Part shown: one piece after another, positions 27,339-36,850 of the stretch
How positions within the stretch are numbered: position 1 is the first letter of the stretch
How the letters are laid out: each line of letters begins with the position of its first letter
Assembly: GCF_001548675.1 (NCBI RefSeq)
Contig: NZ_CP010834.1
Location: 1,895,501 to 1,959,500, forward strand
Source: Methanobrevibacter sp. YE315
GTDB lineage: Archaea; Methanobacteriota; Methanobacteria; Methanobacteriales; Methanobacteriaceae
Length of the DNA stretch: 64,000 bases
Direction: 5' to 3'
The notes under the pieces: model-generated
Databases searched by the model: none
Told to the model about the DNA's origin: nothing
Seen by the model: only the letters and a program-made list of their open reading frames with translations
Made by a program: the position numbers and the translations under genes

Positions 27339-28771
27339 ATCATGCTTTTGACTAGATTAATCTCTTTTTTATCAATTCCTTTTAGCAGCAGCAATGCTGC
27401 AAAATAGATTATGACTGCAATAACAATTACGATTAAAATATTAATTATTCCATTAGGATTTGCCAATTTTACAAAAATTCCCATTATGGTTGAGGCAATT
27501 AAAATTTTAACTAAAGATTTTAAGTCAAATGGCAGATCAGCATATTTTTTAGAATATATTAAAGTTACGGCAAATGCAAAGAAATAACAGACAAATGTGG
27601 AAATACCTGCACCATAGATTCCAATATAAGGAACAGCAATAATATTTAAAATAATGTTTAAAATAGCTACACTAATCCAAATATAACCCAAAATTGTTGT
27701 TTTTTTCTCCAAAATGATGATGTTATTGACAATACCATAAATTCCCATAAATATTGCTCCCAAAGCAACCAAAGGAGTAATCATGTAACCTTGATTGGCA
27801 ATAATTTCTGTTGTTAAAACATAAAGCAAAGGCTTTGAAAGCAAACTCATTCCAACAGCAGCAGGAATTGTAATCAACAAAAAATACTTCATGGAATAGG
27901 TTAAAAATGTATTGACTTTACCCATGTCCCCTTTTTCGAAATATTCTGGCAATACAGCAGGAAGCAAAACTGCAAATGGGGTTAAAAACATTAAAAGAAT
28001 GCTTCCCAATGCATATCCTGGAGAATAGCATCCAACTGCAGCAGAACCAATCACAATACCAATGACAAATTTATCGCTTGAATCAACAACCCATGAAGAA
28101 ACATTATTTGGAATGGTCGGTATTGCAAATTTCAATTCATCGGACAGGCTTTTGAATTTGGTTGTAAAGCCCAATTCACGAATAATCAAAATTGCCATAG
28201 CTATAAACACCAATAAATAACCGGACAACAAACCCAAAACAACAACTTCAAGAGGATAGTTCATTAGAGTAAGCACAATACATAACCCTACACCTATATA
28301 AGTTTGCAACACTAAAAATGCTGAATAAAAACTGATCTTTTGAAAAGTTCTGAAATAGCTTAATAACATCAAATTGATACATGCAAAAAATGATATGGCT
28401 GTAACAATTGCCATTATCTGCATATTTCCGTCAAACAGCGCATTAGCAATTTGATTTGAGAAAATTGAAAATATCAAAATCATTATCATTGTTGAACATA
28501 ACACCAGCAGCATCATGGAATAGAAGGACTGTTTAATTATCTCCTTATCTTTTTCAGCGGCTAAAAATCTAACCATAGTATATGGAAGCCCCAAATTCAC
28601 GATGTTTGGAACCAGCGCTACAAGAGTATTGACCTGAGCCCACACCCCATAATCCGCTGTGGAGAAGTTTTTTGTGATAATTGGAATAAATATTAATCCA
28701 CTAAGGGAAATCAGGATATTTGCAATACCTACAATCCCAATCCTTTTAATAAACTGGACATATTCATCCAT
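27335..28771 (-). CDS. Polysaccharide flippase, MOP/Wzx type
   Basis: A 478-residue membrane protein with about 14 hydrophobic segments, beginning VQFIKRIGIVGIANILISLSGLIFIPIITKNFSTADYGVWAQV, the typical N-terminus of oligosaccharide-lipid translocases. It is the last gene of the minus-strand operon with NeuA/PseG-like, NeuB and the GT-B-like protein, and so probably exports the lipid-linked product. AAAGGTG precedes the ATG at 28771, which overlaps the upstream stop by 8 bp; a TTG at 28777 is less likely. It overlaps the convergent acyltransferase by 4 bp. Confidence 0.9.
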   Translation of the reverse strand: MDEYVQFIKRIGIVGIANILISLSGLIFIPIITKNFSTADYGVWAQVNTLVALVPNIVNLGLPYTMVRFLAAEKDKEIIKQSFYSMMLLVLCSTMIMILIFSIFSNQIANALFDGNMQIMAIVTAISFFACINLMLLSYFRTFQKISFYSAFLVLQTYIGVGLCIVLTLMNYPLEVVVLGLLSGYLLVFIAMAILIIRELGFTTKFKSLSDELKFAIPTIPNNVSSWVVDSSDKFVIGIVIGSAAVGCYSPGYALGSILLMFLTPFAVLLPAVLPEYFEKGDMGKVNTFLTYSMKYFLLITIPAAVGMSLLSKPLLYVLTTEIIANQGYMITPLVALGAIFMGIYGIVNNIIILEKKTTILGYIWISVAILNIILNIIAVPYIGIYGAGISTFVCYFFAFAVTLIYSKKYADLPFDLKSLVKILIASTIMGIFVKLANPNGIINILIVIVIAVIIYFAALLLLKGIDKKEINLVKSMI

Positions 28772-30185
28772 TATCAATCACACCTTTCAATAATTCTTTA
28801 TCCAAATTCTTAAAAAAGAAATCCTTATCGTATTTGCTTGGTTCAAATTCATTTAAATTATCAACTAAATCAGAAACATCATTGATTTTAAAGACATATC
28901 CCCTTTCGATTAAATCATCCAAATATTCAATGCCCGGAACGTTTAAGATGAATGTTTTGCAATTAAACATCAATCCTTCATAAATGGCTGTTGAGAATGC
29001 TCCGACCTGATAGTTGGATTCTGCAAATAACTTATACAATGGGGTTTGGCTATTATCGATTACATCGAAATTTCCTAAATTGCTGGCTTTAACAAGGTCA
29101 GGATAATTTTGCTTCCAGTTTTCATATTCACCGGGATGCAGCTTATAGATGATTTTAAAATTTTCTAGTTTTTTTGCACTTTCATATGCAAGATTTGCCA
29201 TGTATCTTCCGATAACTCCTTGAGAGATAAACAATATTTGGTTCGGATTTGATTTGATATCCATATACTCCCTTGATTGTTCTTCAAAATATGGAAATCC
29301 GATTGGAATTATATTTTTTTTAGAAATTGGAGAATATTCATCATTAATCCAATAATCACCAAATGTTAAAATTTTATTTGGAAAATACTTGATTTCATCA
29401 TCGGATCTTGTTTTTAATGGATAAGAATAACCTAGATGATATTTTGATATTGTTCCATGTTGCAACTCGATTACTTCGATTTTTAAATCTTTTGCGGCTG
29501 CAACTATAGCCTGATTTTCGTAAGCTACAACAACGAAAATCTTTTTGGGTTTTCTCTTTTTAAACAATTCTGTGTATTTTTTATAGTCATATTGAAAATT
29601 CAATATATGCATTTTTAAAATATCTGAGAGATTTATTTTTATGTTGAATTCATTTTCCAAATCATTTTCAATATTGGAAATTAATTCTTTTTCATCAGAT
29701 GAAAATTCGATTTTATGAAACTTTTTATAGATATATGAACCCAATTGAATCCTATCAGTATACTTTATATAATTTTGCTTATTTGTGAAATGCTCATTCA
29801 GATATGGTGATTCCAACACTTCAAAGGAGCGAGAATCCTTTAAAAAATCAACCAAAAAATAACTATATATGTCTTTATACTCTCCGTTAAAAAGCACTTT
29901 TCGCGGATGGTCAAAAATTAATATGTCCTTCTGTTGAGAGCCACTGAAAGGATTATGGAATAAACTATTTTTAACAAACGGAACAAATGATTTTATCTTA
30001 TCAAAAAGGGATAACGATTGCTGTTGAGGTGCACCAAAGGTATTAGTCCGTCTAGTGATGTCATAATAGAGGTACATTCTGATTAACTGCCAAGGAAAAC
30101 ATCCCTGAATTTCCTGATAGTTTAAATTGTATTTTTCTTCCAAATTGAAAAACACATTGCAGACATCACTAACACTAAACGACAT
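28764..30185 (-). CDS. GT-B-like transferase, candidate nonulosonic-acid or capsule transferase
   Basis: A 473-residue protein that I cannot assign to one named family. The C-terminal half has the features of capsule/CDP-glycerol-type GT-B enzymes: IELQHGTISKYHLGYSY, FISQGVIG, KIIYKLHPGEYENW and VGAFSTAIYEGLMF (a phosphate-binding Ser-Thr turn). The N-terminal third is rich in Phe, Tyr and Lys with no motif I recognise. It lies between neuB and the flippase, so transfer of the CMP-activated sugar is the simplest job. GGTG precedes the ATG at 30185. Confidence 0.62.
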   Translation of the reverse strand: MSFSVSDVCNVFFNLEEKYNLNYQEIQGCFPWQLIRMYLYYDITRRTNTFGAPQQQSLSLFDKIKSFVPFVKNSLFHNPFSGSQQKDILIFDHPRKVLFNGEYKDIYSYFLVDFLKDSRSFEVLESPYLNEHFTNKQNYIKYTDRIQLGSYIYKKFHKIEFSSDEKELISNIENDLENEFNIKINLSDILKMHILNFQYDYKKYTELFKKRKPKKIFVVVAYENQAIVAAAKDLKIEVIELQHGTISKYHLGYSYPLKTRSDDEIKYFPNKILTFGDYWINDEYSPISKKNIIPIGFPYFEEQSREYMDIKSNPNQILFISQGVIGRYMANLAYESAKKLENFKIIYKLHPGEYENWKQNYPDLVKASNLGNFDVIDNSQTPLYKLFAESNYQVGAFSTAIYEGLMFNCKTFILNVPGIEYLDDLIERGYVFKINDVSDLVDNLNEFEPSKYDKDFFFKNLDKELLKGVIDNG

Positions 30186-30196
30186 CAAAACACCAA

Positions 30197-31249
30197 TTAT
30201 GATAGCATTTCATAAGAAATTAACGTATCTTCCGAAATATCTTCAATAGCTTTTCTACCCCGGACATTATCTATATCCGCTGGAGAAATACCTGTGCCCG
30301 GCCTTTTAAATGTAACATTCTCCATGGAAATTAATTCACCTTTTTTAATATCCCTTAATGCAACAACAGATCTTCTTGCTTCTTTTCTTGCGGAAGATTC
30401 ACAAATCAGAGGCTGTTTATTTTTACGGCCATTAATTTTAGATATGAATTTAACATTATTTTTGAATTTGATTACATCACTTGGGTCCATTGCATGATAA
30501 TGGTCATTACCTTTCAAGGTTTTATCTAAAGTAAAATGCTTTTCAATTATGTTTGCCCCATAATTATAAGCGGTAGTTAAAACCATCATATTTTCATCAG
30601 GTTTTGTGTGATCAGAATATCCTATTTCATAATCTGGAAAATGTTCAGCCAAATCCTTAATCATTAACAGATTAGCATCTTCAAAAGATGTAGGGTAAGA
30701 CAAAACACAATGCATTATAGCTATATCCACTTCAGAAACCTCTTCAATTGCAGCAACTGCATTTTTTATCTCTTTTAGAGTAGATGCTCCAGTTGAAATC
30801 ATGATTGGTTTGTTTTTACCTGCAATATATTTAATAAAAGGAATATTTGTTAAATCAGAAGAAGAAATCTTATAGACATCAAGAAATTCATCAAGATAAT
30901 CTACAGACTCAAAATCGAAAGGTGTGGATAAAAAAGTAATTCCAACTTCATTACAGTATTGTGCGAGCTGCCTGTACTCTTCAACACCAAATTTATCAAA
31001 TTTTTTGAATAATTCAAATTGAGAGGTAGTTGGCTCTTCAGATAAATCCCAATATGCCGGAGAATTACGGGAAGCAATTGTTTCGGCTTTATATGTTTGA
31101 AATTTAACTGCATCAATACCGCAGGATTTTGCTTCATCAATCATGAGCTTTGCAGCATCCATATCTGAAATTCCTTCTTTTTCAGCAATGTCATAAAAGT
31201 TTACACCAATTTCACCAATTAAAAATGGTTTTTTGATAAATATATCCAT
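30197..31249 (-). CDS. neuB: N-acetylneuraminate/nonulosonate synthase (NeuB family)
   Basis: Condenses phosphoenolpyruvate with a six-carbon amino sugar to give a sialic-acid-like nine-carbon sugar. The 350-residue protein has the TIM-barrel part beginning FLIGEIGVNF, AVKFQTYKAET, GITFLSTPFDFESV, SSSDLTNIPFI, ISTGAST, IGYSDHT and EKHFTLDKTLKGNDH. A C-terminal SAF/antifreeze-like domain runs from about residue 290 (RSVVALRDIKKGELIS, RPGTGISP). Whether the product is sialic, legionaminic or pseudaminic acid cannot be told by eye. It sits 11 bp from each neighbour. Confidence 0.92.
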   Translation of the reverse strand: MDIFIKKPFLIGEIGVNFYDIAEKEGISDMDAAKLMIDEAKSCGIDAVKFQTYKAETIASRNSPAYWDLSEEPTTSQFELFKKFDKFGVEEYRQLAQYCNEVGITFLSTPFDFESVDYLDEFLDVYKISSSDLTNIPFIKYIAGKNKPIMISTGASTLKEIKNAVAAIEEVSEVDIAIMHCVLSYPTSFEDANLLMIKDLAEHFPDYEIGYSDHTKPDENMMVLTTAYNYGANIIEKHFTLDKTLKGNDHYHAMDPSDVIKFKNNVKFISKINGRKNKQPLICESSARKEARRSVVALRDIKKGELISMENVTFKRPGTGISPADIDNVRGRKAIEDISEDTLISYEMLS

Positions 31250-31260
31250 AGTAAAACCTA

Positions 31261-32925
31261 CTATCCATTTAATTCAAATTTCCTATACTCTTCACGAATT
31301 ATTGCCCATATATTTTCAAATCCGTTTTTCAAGTCAATAGACAACATCTTTTCGCTCATTTCAACTCTTAAATGATAATCATTGACAAGGTTCACGAATT
31401 CATCAATCAGTTCCTGTTGGGTTACATCAACACCATAGCCCATATTTATAAATCCATTGCTTGAGTTTCCAAATACGTGAGATTTTTCACGGTCATTTTG
31501 GCACAAGCATATTGTCGGAATACCTAAAGAACATATCTCATACATGGTTCTTCCTGCAGAAGTAAACACTATATCCGCTTTAAACATGAATTCGCTAATG
31601 TTTGAAACATTTTTATAAATTTGAACTAAAGGATTTGACTCATATTTTGAAATAAGTTTATCCAAATCAGAATAACCCAATCCTACTACAACATTAATAC
31701 GGCCTTCATAATTAGTTGCTAAAATTGAATCCAAAGCAAATTCTGTGAAATTATTCGGATCAGTTCCTCCAAATGTAATTAAAACATTTTTGACCTCTTG
31801 GGAAATAATCTTTTCAGGCTGGAAATAAAATTCATCCTTCAGGATATAATACTTATGGCCTGTGAAAATGTTCGGTTCGCCTGCATCATGTTCATACAAT
31901 GCATCAAAGACAACATCGGCCAAATCAGTGCCAACACCCAAATCTTCAAAATTAACAACAAAATATCCGTCACTTTTTAATAATGACATATACTCATAAC
32001 TTGTATCCAAGATATCATTAATAACAATTTGAGGAGAATATTCCTTTAATATATTCAACAAGTCCTCTTCATCCTCATAAGTTTTAAAGGAGTAATTATT
32101 ATTCTTAATAAGATTAATACCCAACTCATGTTTTTCATCCAATAAGAATAAAACTTCATGAAATACCAATTTTGATGCAATTGACAAGCACCTGTAGACA
32201 TGACCTGTGCCGATTTCATTATATGCATTAACAACAATTGCTATTTTTTTCTTTTGAAGATAGTTTTCCGCAACCCACCAATCTTCATAATTATCAATGT
32301 CAACACTTTCCTCACGGGATACTTCAACCAAATCCAAATTTGTACCCAAACGAGAATCTTCATGCACAAAATTCCTACGTGTAGCTAGGATTGCCCCAGT
32401 TTCTTTAAAAGATTTTGGCAAATACTGTCTGTTGACTCTTTCTATATAATTTGGGAAATATCTTTCATTAGCCTCATCATATCCCCAACTTAAATGCCTA
32501 TCATCAACGACAGAAATTACGCTATCAATGGAAAAGTCTTCAAATTTTTCAATAGCCTTATCTAACGTGGAAGATTTGATTAATGGAGAAGTAGGTTGTA
32601 AAGTAATTACAATATCATATTCATCAAAAGCAAGTTTTTCTTTTTGAATCATTGCATCATAAACCACCGGGTCAAGCGGTATTTCATCACTGGCCAATTC
32701 TTCGGAACGTCTTATAACACCCGCTCCAAATTTTTCGGAAATTAATGCAATCTCAGAATCATCAGTAGTTACCACAATATCATCCACATATTGGGATGAT
32801 TTTGCAATTCCAATCGCATAAGAGATTAAAGGTTTATTATTCAATAAACGGATATTCTTACGAGGAATCCCCTTTGAACCTCCTCTTGCAGGAATAACTA
32901 CTAAAATTTTATTATTATCCAACAT
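31261..32925 (-). CDS. Fusion: acylneuraminate cytidylyltransferase plus PseG-like UDP-sugar hydrolase
   Basis: A 554-residue two-domain protein. Residues 1 to about 225 are a NeuA/PseF-type CMP-sugar synthetase: VVIPARGGSKGIPRKNIRLL, ITLQPTSPL, ESVDIDNYEDWW. From about residue 230 a GT-B-fold domain like PseG begins: VNAYNEIGTGHVYRCL with the GxGHxxR signature, then LITFGGTDPNNFTEFAL and FTSAGRTMYEICSLGIPTICLC. PseG removes UDP from a diacetamido-trideoxy sugar; the fused domains would supply the NeuB substrate and activate the NeuB product. AAGGGATAAAT precedes the ATG. It is the first gene of the operon. Confidence 0.88.
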   Translation of the reverse strand: MLDNNKILVVIPARGGSKGIPRKNIRLLNNKPLISYAIGIAKSSQYVDDIVVTTDDSEIALISEKFGAGVIRRSEELASDEIPLDPVVYDAMIQKEKLAFDEYDIVITLQPTSPLIKSSTLDKAIEKFEDFSIDSVISVVDDRHLSWGYDEANERYFPNYIERVNRQYLPKSFKETGAILATRRNFVHEDSRLGTNLDLVEVSREESVDIDNYEDWWVAENYLQKKKIAIVVNAYNEIGTGHVYRCLSIASKLVFHEVLFLLDEKHELGINLIKNNNYSFKTYEDEEDLLNILKEYSPQIVINDILDTSYEYMSLLKSDGYFVVNFEDLGVGTDLADVVFDALYEHDAGEPNIFTGHKYYILKDEFYFQPEKIISQEVKNVLITFGGTDPNNFTEFALDSILATNYEGRINVVVGLGYSDLDKLISKYESNPLVQIYKNVSNISEFMFKADIVFTSAGRTMYEICSLGIPTICLCQNDREKSHVFGNSSNGFINMGYGVDVTQQELIDEFVNLVNDYHLRVEMSEKMLSIDLKNGFENIWAIIREEYRKFELNG

Positions 32926-33010
32926 ATTTATCCCTTGAAAATTACAATAAAATTTAATTAATCCAATACTAAATATATTTATAATATAATATTAAATCTT
33001 CGGTGTTAAT

Positions 33011-34063
33011 ATGGATATGAAAAATATGTCACAAGAGTTATTAAGAAGAATAAACGATTTAGCCACTCCTGTAAAGATAATGCACGTATGTGGCTCCCAT
33101 GAACACACAATAATGGAAAATGGGATAAGAAGTTTATTGCCTGACGAAGTAGAAATTGTTGCAGGTCCAGGTTGTCCAGTGTGTGTAGTTCCATCTCGTG
33201 AAATTGATGAAAGTTTAGAACTTATAGAAAAAGGCGTTACAGTAACAACCTTTGGAGATATGCTAAGAGTTCCAGGATCAAATGGATCACTTGCTGATGC
33301 AAAATCTGAAGGTGGAGATGTAAGGGTAGTTTATGGAATCAACAGAGCTATTGAAATAGCTGAAAAAGAGGAAAATGATGTTGTATTCATTGCAGCAGGC
33401 TTTGAAACAACTGCCCCAACAACCGCAGCCGAACTACTATCAACACCTCCGGAAAACTTTTCAGTGCTTTCATGTCACAGATTAATCCCACCGGCAATTG
33501 ACTTTTTAATTAATTCCGGGCAAACAAGCCTCAATGCATTAATACAACCGGGACACGTATGTACAATTATTGGAACCAAACCATTCGAATACTTCTCAAC
33601 AGATTATGGAATACCTCAGGCAGTAGCAGGATTCAATCCATTAGACATATTAATGTCAGTATACATGATTTTAAGACAAATTCACAACGAAACACCGAAA
33701 ATAGAAAATGAATACAACAGAGCCGTTAGGGAAGAAGGAAACGAAATAGCTCAGGAAATGATTGATCAAGTATTTTATGTTGATTCTAGGGAATGGAGAG
33801 GATTTCCAAAAATACCAAACTCAATATTGGAAGTGAAAGATGAATTCAGTGATTTCAATGCACGTGAAAAATATGACATTGAAGTAAAAGACGTTAATGA
33901 AGCACCAAAAGGATGCATTTGCGGACCTATCTTAAGGGGGCTTGCAAGACCTGAAGACTGTAAACTATTCAGAAAAGAATGCAACCCATTACATCCAATT
34001 GGAGCATGTATGGTTAGTAAAGAAGGAACTTGTAACATAGCACACAGATATTCAAGAGGATAA
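33011..34063 (+). CDS. hypD: [NiFe]-hydrogenase maturation protein HypD
   Basis: Iron-sulfur scaffold protein that, with HypC, assembles the Fe(CN)2CO unit for NiFe hydrogenases. The 350-residue protein has the strictly conserved MHVCGSHEHTI (about residue 24), GPGCPVCVVP (about 54) and TFGDMLRVPGS. The C-terminal 4Fe-4S cysteines are in GCICGPILRGLARPEDCKLFRKECNP. GGTGTTAAT precedes the ATG. It starts a short run with phosphoglycolate phosphatase and a PmbA-like gene. Confidence 0.95.
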   Translation: MDMKNMSQELLRRINDLATPVKIMHVCGSHEHTIMENGIRSLLPDEVEIVAGPGCPVCVVPSREIDESLELIEKGVTVTTFGDMLRVPGSNGSLADAKSEGGDVRVVYGINRAIEIAEKEENDVVFIAAGFETTAPTTAAELLSTPPENFSVLSCHRLIPPAIDFLINSGQTSLNALIQPGHVCTIIGTKPFEYFSTDYGIPQAVAGFNPLDILMSVYMILRQIHNETPKIENEYNRAVREEGNEIAQEMIDQVFYVDSREWRGFPKIPNSILEVKDEFSDFNAREKYDIEVKDVNEAPKGCICGPILRGLARPEDCKLFRKECNPLHPIGACMVSKEGTCNIAHRYSRG

Positions 34064-34065
34064 AA

Positions 34066-34770
34066 ATGACTATAGAAGCAATTGCAGTAGATATCGATGG
34101 AACAATAACAGATGAGAAAAGGCAAATTTGTATTTCCGCTATTGAAGCATTAAGGAAAGCAGAAGCTGCAGGAATCCCCACAATAATTGTAACCGGAAAT
34201 GTTGTAAATTATGCATATGCAACAGAAGTGCTGATTGGATGCAGTGGCGGAATTGTCTGTGAAAATGGAGGAGTTGTCTTTAAAGAAGGGGAAAACGACA
34301 ATGCAGTTGAAATATTAGTCGAAAAAGAATTCGTAAATTCAGCTGAATCTCACTTAAAAGAAAAATTAGGTGAAAAATTCAACATTCATGCTTCCCATGA
34401 CAACATGTACAGATCAACAGAAACCGTATTTTATAAAACTCTTGAAAGAAAAGAATTAGAAGAAGCATTATCAGATTTTAAATATATTGACCAGCTTGAA
34501 ATCTACGATAGCGGTTTTGCACTTCATGTAACCGATAAAAGAGTAAACAAAGGAACTTCACTAAGGTATTTATGTGAAAGGAATGGCATAAATATGGAAA
34601 ATGTGATGGCTATAGGAGATAGTCAAAACGATGAAGATTTCTTAAAAGAAGCAGGTTATAAAATTGCTGTTGGAAATGCAGAAGATGAGTTAAAACAGAT
34701 AAGCACATACACCTGCGAAAAAATGTTCGGTGACGGAGTGGCTGAAGCTATTGAAAAATTTGCATTATAG
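34066..34770 (+). CDS. Phosphoglycolate phosphatase, archaeal HAD type
   Basis: HAD-superfamily (Cof/IIB cap) phosphatase of 234 residues. Motif I is AVDIDGTITD (Asp nucleophile near residue 8), motif II is IIVTGN, and motif IV is IGDSQNDEDFLKEAGYKIAVGNA. Length and ending match archaeal phosphoglycolate phosphatase. It begins two bases after the hypD stop, with its SD (AAGAGGA) inside the hypD end. Activity on other small phosphosugars is possible. Confidence 0.88.
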   Translation: MTIEAIAVDIDGTITDEKRQICISAIEALRKAEAAGIPTIIVTGNVVNYAYATEVLIGCSGGIVCENGGVVFKEGENDNAVEILVEKEFVNSAESHLKEKLGEKFNIHASHDNMYRSTETVFYKTLERKELEEALSDFKYIDQLEIYDSGFALHVTDKRVNKGTSLRYLCERNGINMENVMAIGDSQNDEDFLKEAGYKIAVGNAEDELKQISTYTCEKMFGDGVAEAIEKFAL

Positions 34771-34777
34771 TGATAAA

Positions 34778-36088
34778 ATGATATATGAAATTGCACAAAA
34801 AGCACAAAAAGCAATCGAAAATGATTGTGATGCTTATGAAATTTACATTGATGAATCTAAATCCATTGAACTTGATTCAAGAAAGGAAGAGCTTAATTTT
34901 GTAAAAGAAGAAATAGAACGAGGAGTTGGAATTCGAGTAATTAAAGATGACAAAGTAGGTTTTGCATTTACTTCAAACATGGACAAAATAGCTGAAGCGG
35001 CAAGACAGTCCATCGAAAACACCAAACTGAACAAAGTTGACAAAAATTATACCTTTGCAGAAGTTGACACAGTCCCCCAAGTTGAAAAAGTTTATGATAA
35101 AAAGTTCGGGGAATTGTCACTTGATGAATCCATCGAATTCTTAAAAACTACAATTGATACTGCTGTTGACAGCGGCTGTGACGTGACAGGCTCTGGTTTT
35201 TCAGCAAGTGAAGGAAGATCATTAATTCTCAACTCAAATGGAGTGTCAATCGAAGATGAAGGAACCGGATTCGGTTTGGCTTTATCCGTGACTATACAAA
35301 AGGATGGCGAGATTGCAACAGCATATGATTCACAATCTTCAAGATTCTTTGATTTGGATGGTGAAAAATTAGCTAATGAAGTATGTAGTCTGGCAAAAAG
35401 TTCATTAGATACAAAACCTATTGAAACAAACGATTATAATGTTGTACTTGATTATTTTGCCGCCACCGGACTCCTACAAACATTTATAGGAGCATTTAAC
35501 GGTGAAAATGTCATGAGGGGACGGTCCATTTTAAAAGATAAAATCGGGACTGAAATAGCAAACCCTAATTTAACCCTTACTGACAATCCACTTCTTGAAA
35601 AAGGAATATATAGTGCAAAATGTGATGGGGAAGGAAGCGTAAGTCAAAAAACTGATTTAATAAAAGAAGGTGTTTTAAACTCATTTATCTATGACATTTA
35701 CACCGCAAACAAAGAGAATGTCAAAACAACATCAAATGGACTAAGAGGATCATATTTAACAACACCGATGATTGCTCCAACAAATCTTGAGTTTAAATTT
35801 AGTGAAATGAAGGATTTATCTGAAATAGGCAAAGGCGTTTTAACAACAAGCGTTTTAGGTTCACATACCGCAAATCCAATTTCCGGAGACTTCTCGGTTG
35901 AGGCAAGTAATGCATTTAAAATTGAAAATGGTGAATTAACAGACCCAATCAACAAAGCAATGATTTCAGGAAACATATTTGAAATCATGAAAAACGTGGA
36001 AGGTTTAAAATCAGAAATAAAACAATATGGGTCATTTATAATTCCTAAATTATTAGTCCATAATTTAAGAGTTGTCGGTCAAAATTAG
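34778..36088 (+). CDS. TldD/PmbA-family metalloprotease-like protein (PmbA type)
   Basis: A 436-residue protein of the PmbA side of the TldD/PmbA family, which forms heterodimeric zinc proteases that degrade or process small peptides. It has YEIYIDESKSIELDSRKEELNFVKEE at the start, GSGFSASEGRSLILNSNGV near residue 135, and a C-terminal GDFSVEASNAFKIENGELTDPINKAMISGNIFE. The PmbA member normally lacks the zinc motif, and none is visible here. The ATG at 34778 follows the upstream stop by 7 bases; the longer frame overlaps it. Confidence 0.87.
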   Translation: MIYEIAQKAQKAIENDCDAYEIYIDESKSIELDSRKEELNFVKEEIERGVGIRVIKDDKVGFAFTSNMDKIAEAARQSIENTKLNKVDKNYTFAEVDTVPQVEKVYDKKFGELSLDESIEFLKTTIDTAVDSGCDVTGSGFSASEGRSLILNSNGVSIEDEGTGFGLALSVTIQKDGEIATAYDSQSSRFFDLDGEKLANEVCSLAKSSLDTKPIETNDYNVVLDYFAATGLLQTFIGAFNGENVMRGRSILKDKIGTEIANPNLTLTDNPLLEKGIYSAKCDGEGSVSQKTDLIKEGVLNSFIYDIYTANKENVKTTSNGLRGSYLTTPMIAPTNLEFKFSEMKDLSEIGKGVLTTSVLGSHTANPISGDFSVEASNAFKIENGELTDPINKAMISGNIFEIMKNVEGLKSEIKQYGSFIIPKLLVHNLRVVGQN

Positions 36089-36102
36089 AAAAAAAGAGAA
36101 AA

Positions 36103-36351
36103 TTAAATCTTTTTTAATTTTTCTCTATATCTGTCAATTGTATCTTGTTTATAATCAATGCTTAAATATTCTGATGTTAACTTTTTGTTATCATCAAATT
36201 CTTTTATTTTTCTATCCGCCAGGTTGTTAATTTCCTTATCTAATTTCTTTATTCGATTTTCAAAAGAATTTTCTGATTTTCTCATATTTATATTTGTTTT
36301 ACGAGAAAGTTTTTCAACTTCTTTATCAATATCAACTTTTTCTTTAGACAT
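36103..36351 (-). CDS. Small coiled-coil protein of unknown function
   Basis: An 82-residue, very charged (Lys/Glu/Asp) protein predicted by eye to be nearly all helix, with heptad-like spacing through SRKTNINMRKSENSFENRIKKLDKEINNLADRKIKEF. There are no cysteines, signal peptide or membrane segment. The ATG at 36351 (MSKEKVDID) has TAGGTG 8 bases upstream. It follows the GyrI-like gene by 10 bp and is probably cotranscribed. I do not recognise a family. Confidence 0.65.
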   Translation of the reverse strand: MSKEKVDIDKEVEKLSRKTNINMRKSENSFENRIKKLDKEINNLADRKIKEFDDNKKLTSEYLSIDYKQDTIDRYREKLKKI

Positions 36352-36361
36352 AAAAACACAC

Positions 36362-36823
36362 CTACATTTCAATAATAGGTAATTGAATTTCAGTTATAAA
36401 ATCATTTTCATTATCGCAATTGTGGAGACCCTTAATTAAAACTTCTTTAGGTGATCCGATAATGTCATAATGATTAGATTGGGCAACATCAACTAACTCA
36501 GCATAAGTATCTAGAATATTGTCAGTCGGACCAAAATGTTTTCCAGATAAAACTTTGTTTTCAATCATGTCAACGACACGAATCCTATCAGTTTCATCAG
36601 CATCATCCTTGATTGGAATGCTTACATCATAAACAACATCACCTTGATTAGCTTCATGTCTTGGTGAGAAATAAACAATGAACGGTTCACCATCAGTTTC
36701 TATTTCTTTTGCTTCAACCCAACCCATCAACATGGAAAGAAAAATATCTAAATCTTCAATTGGAGTTTTACAATTAATAACTGCCAATTTTTGTTCTGGA
36801 ATTACTTTTACTTCATAATCCAT
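36362..36823 (-). CDS. GyrI-like small-molecule-binding domain protein
   Basis: A 153-residue protein beginning MDYEVKVIPEQKLAVINCKTPIED, the usual opening of GyrI-like/SOUL-type effector-binding domains. It continues with GEPFIVYFSPRHEANQGDVVYDVSIPI and VLSGKHFGPTDNILDTYAELVDVAQSNHYDIIGSPKEV, matching the duplicated beta-alpha-beta-beta unit. There is no DNA-binding domain. Related stand-alone proteins bind hydrophobic compounds or hydrolyse cyclopropane compounds; the role here is unknown. Confidence 0.78.
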   Translation of the reverse strand: MDYEVKVIPEQKLAVINCKTPIEDLDIFLSMLMGWVEAKEIETDGEPFIVYFSPRHEANQGDVVYDVSIPIKDDADETDRIRVVDMIENKVLSGKHFGPTDNILDTYAELVDVAQSNHYDIIGSPKEVLIKGLHNCDNENDFITEIQLPIIEM

Positions 36824-36850
36824 AATTACACCTTACTTAAAATTATAATC

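Noticed and set aside
33011-34063. hypD as part of a hydrogenase operon
   Set aside because: No hydrogenase subunit or other hyp gene is adjacent; it groups only with a phosphatase and a PmbA-like gene.
36089-36130. Imperfect inverted repeat between the PmbA-like and coiled-coil genes as a two-way terminator
   Set aside because: It is AT-only, imperfect and runs into coding sequence, so it is not separable from background.
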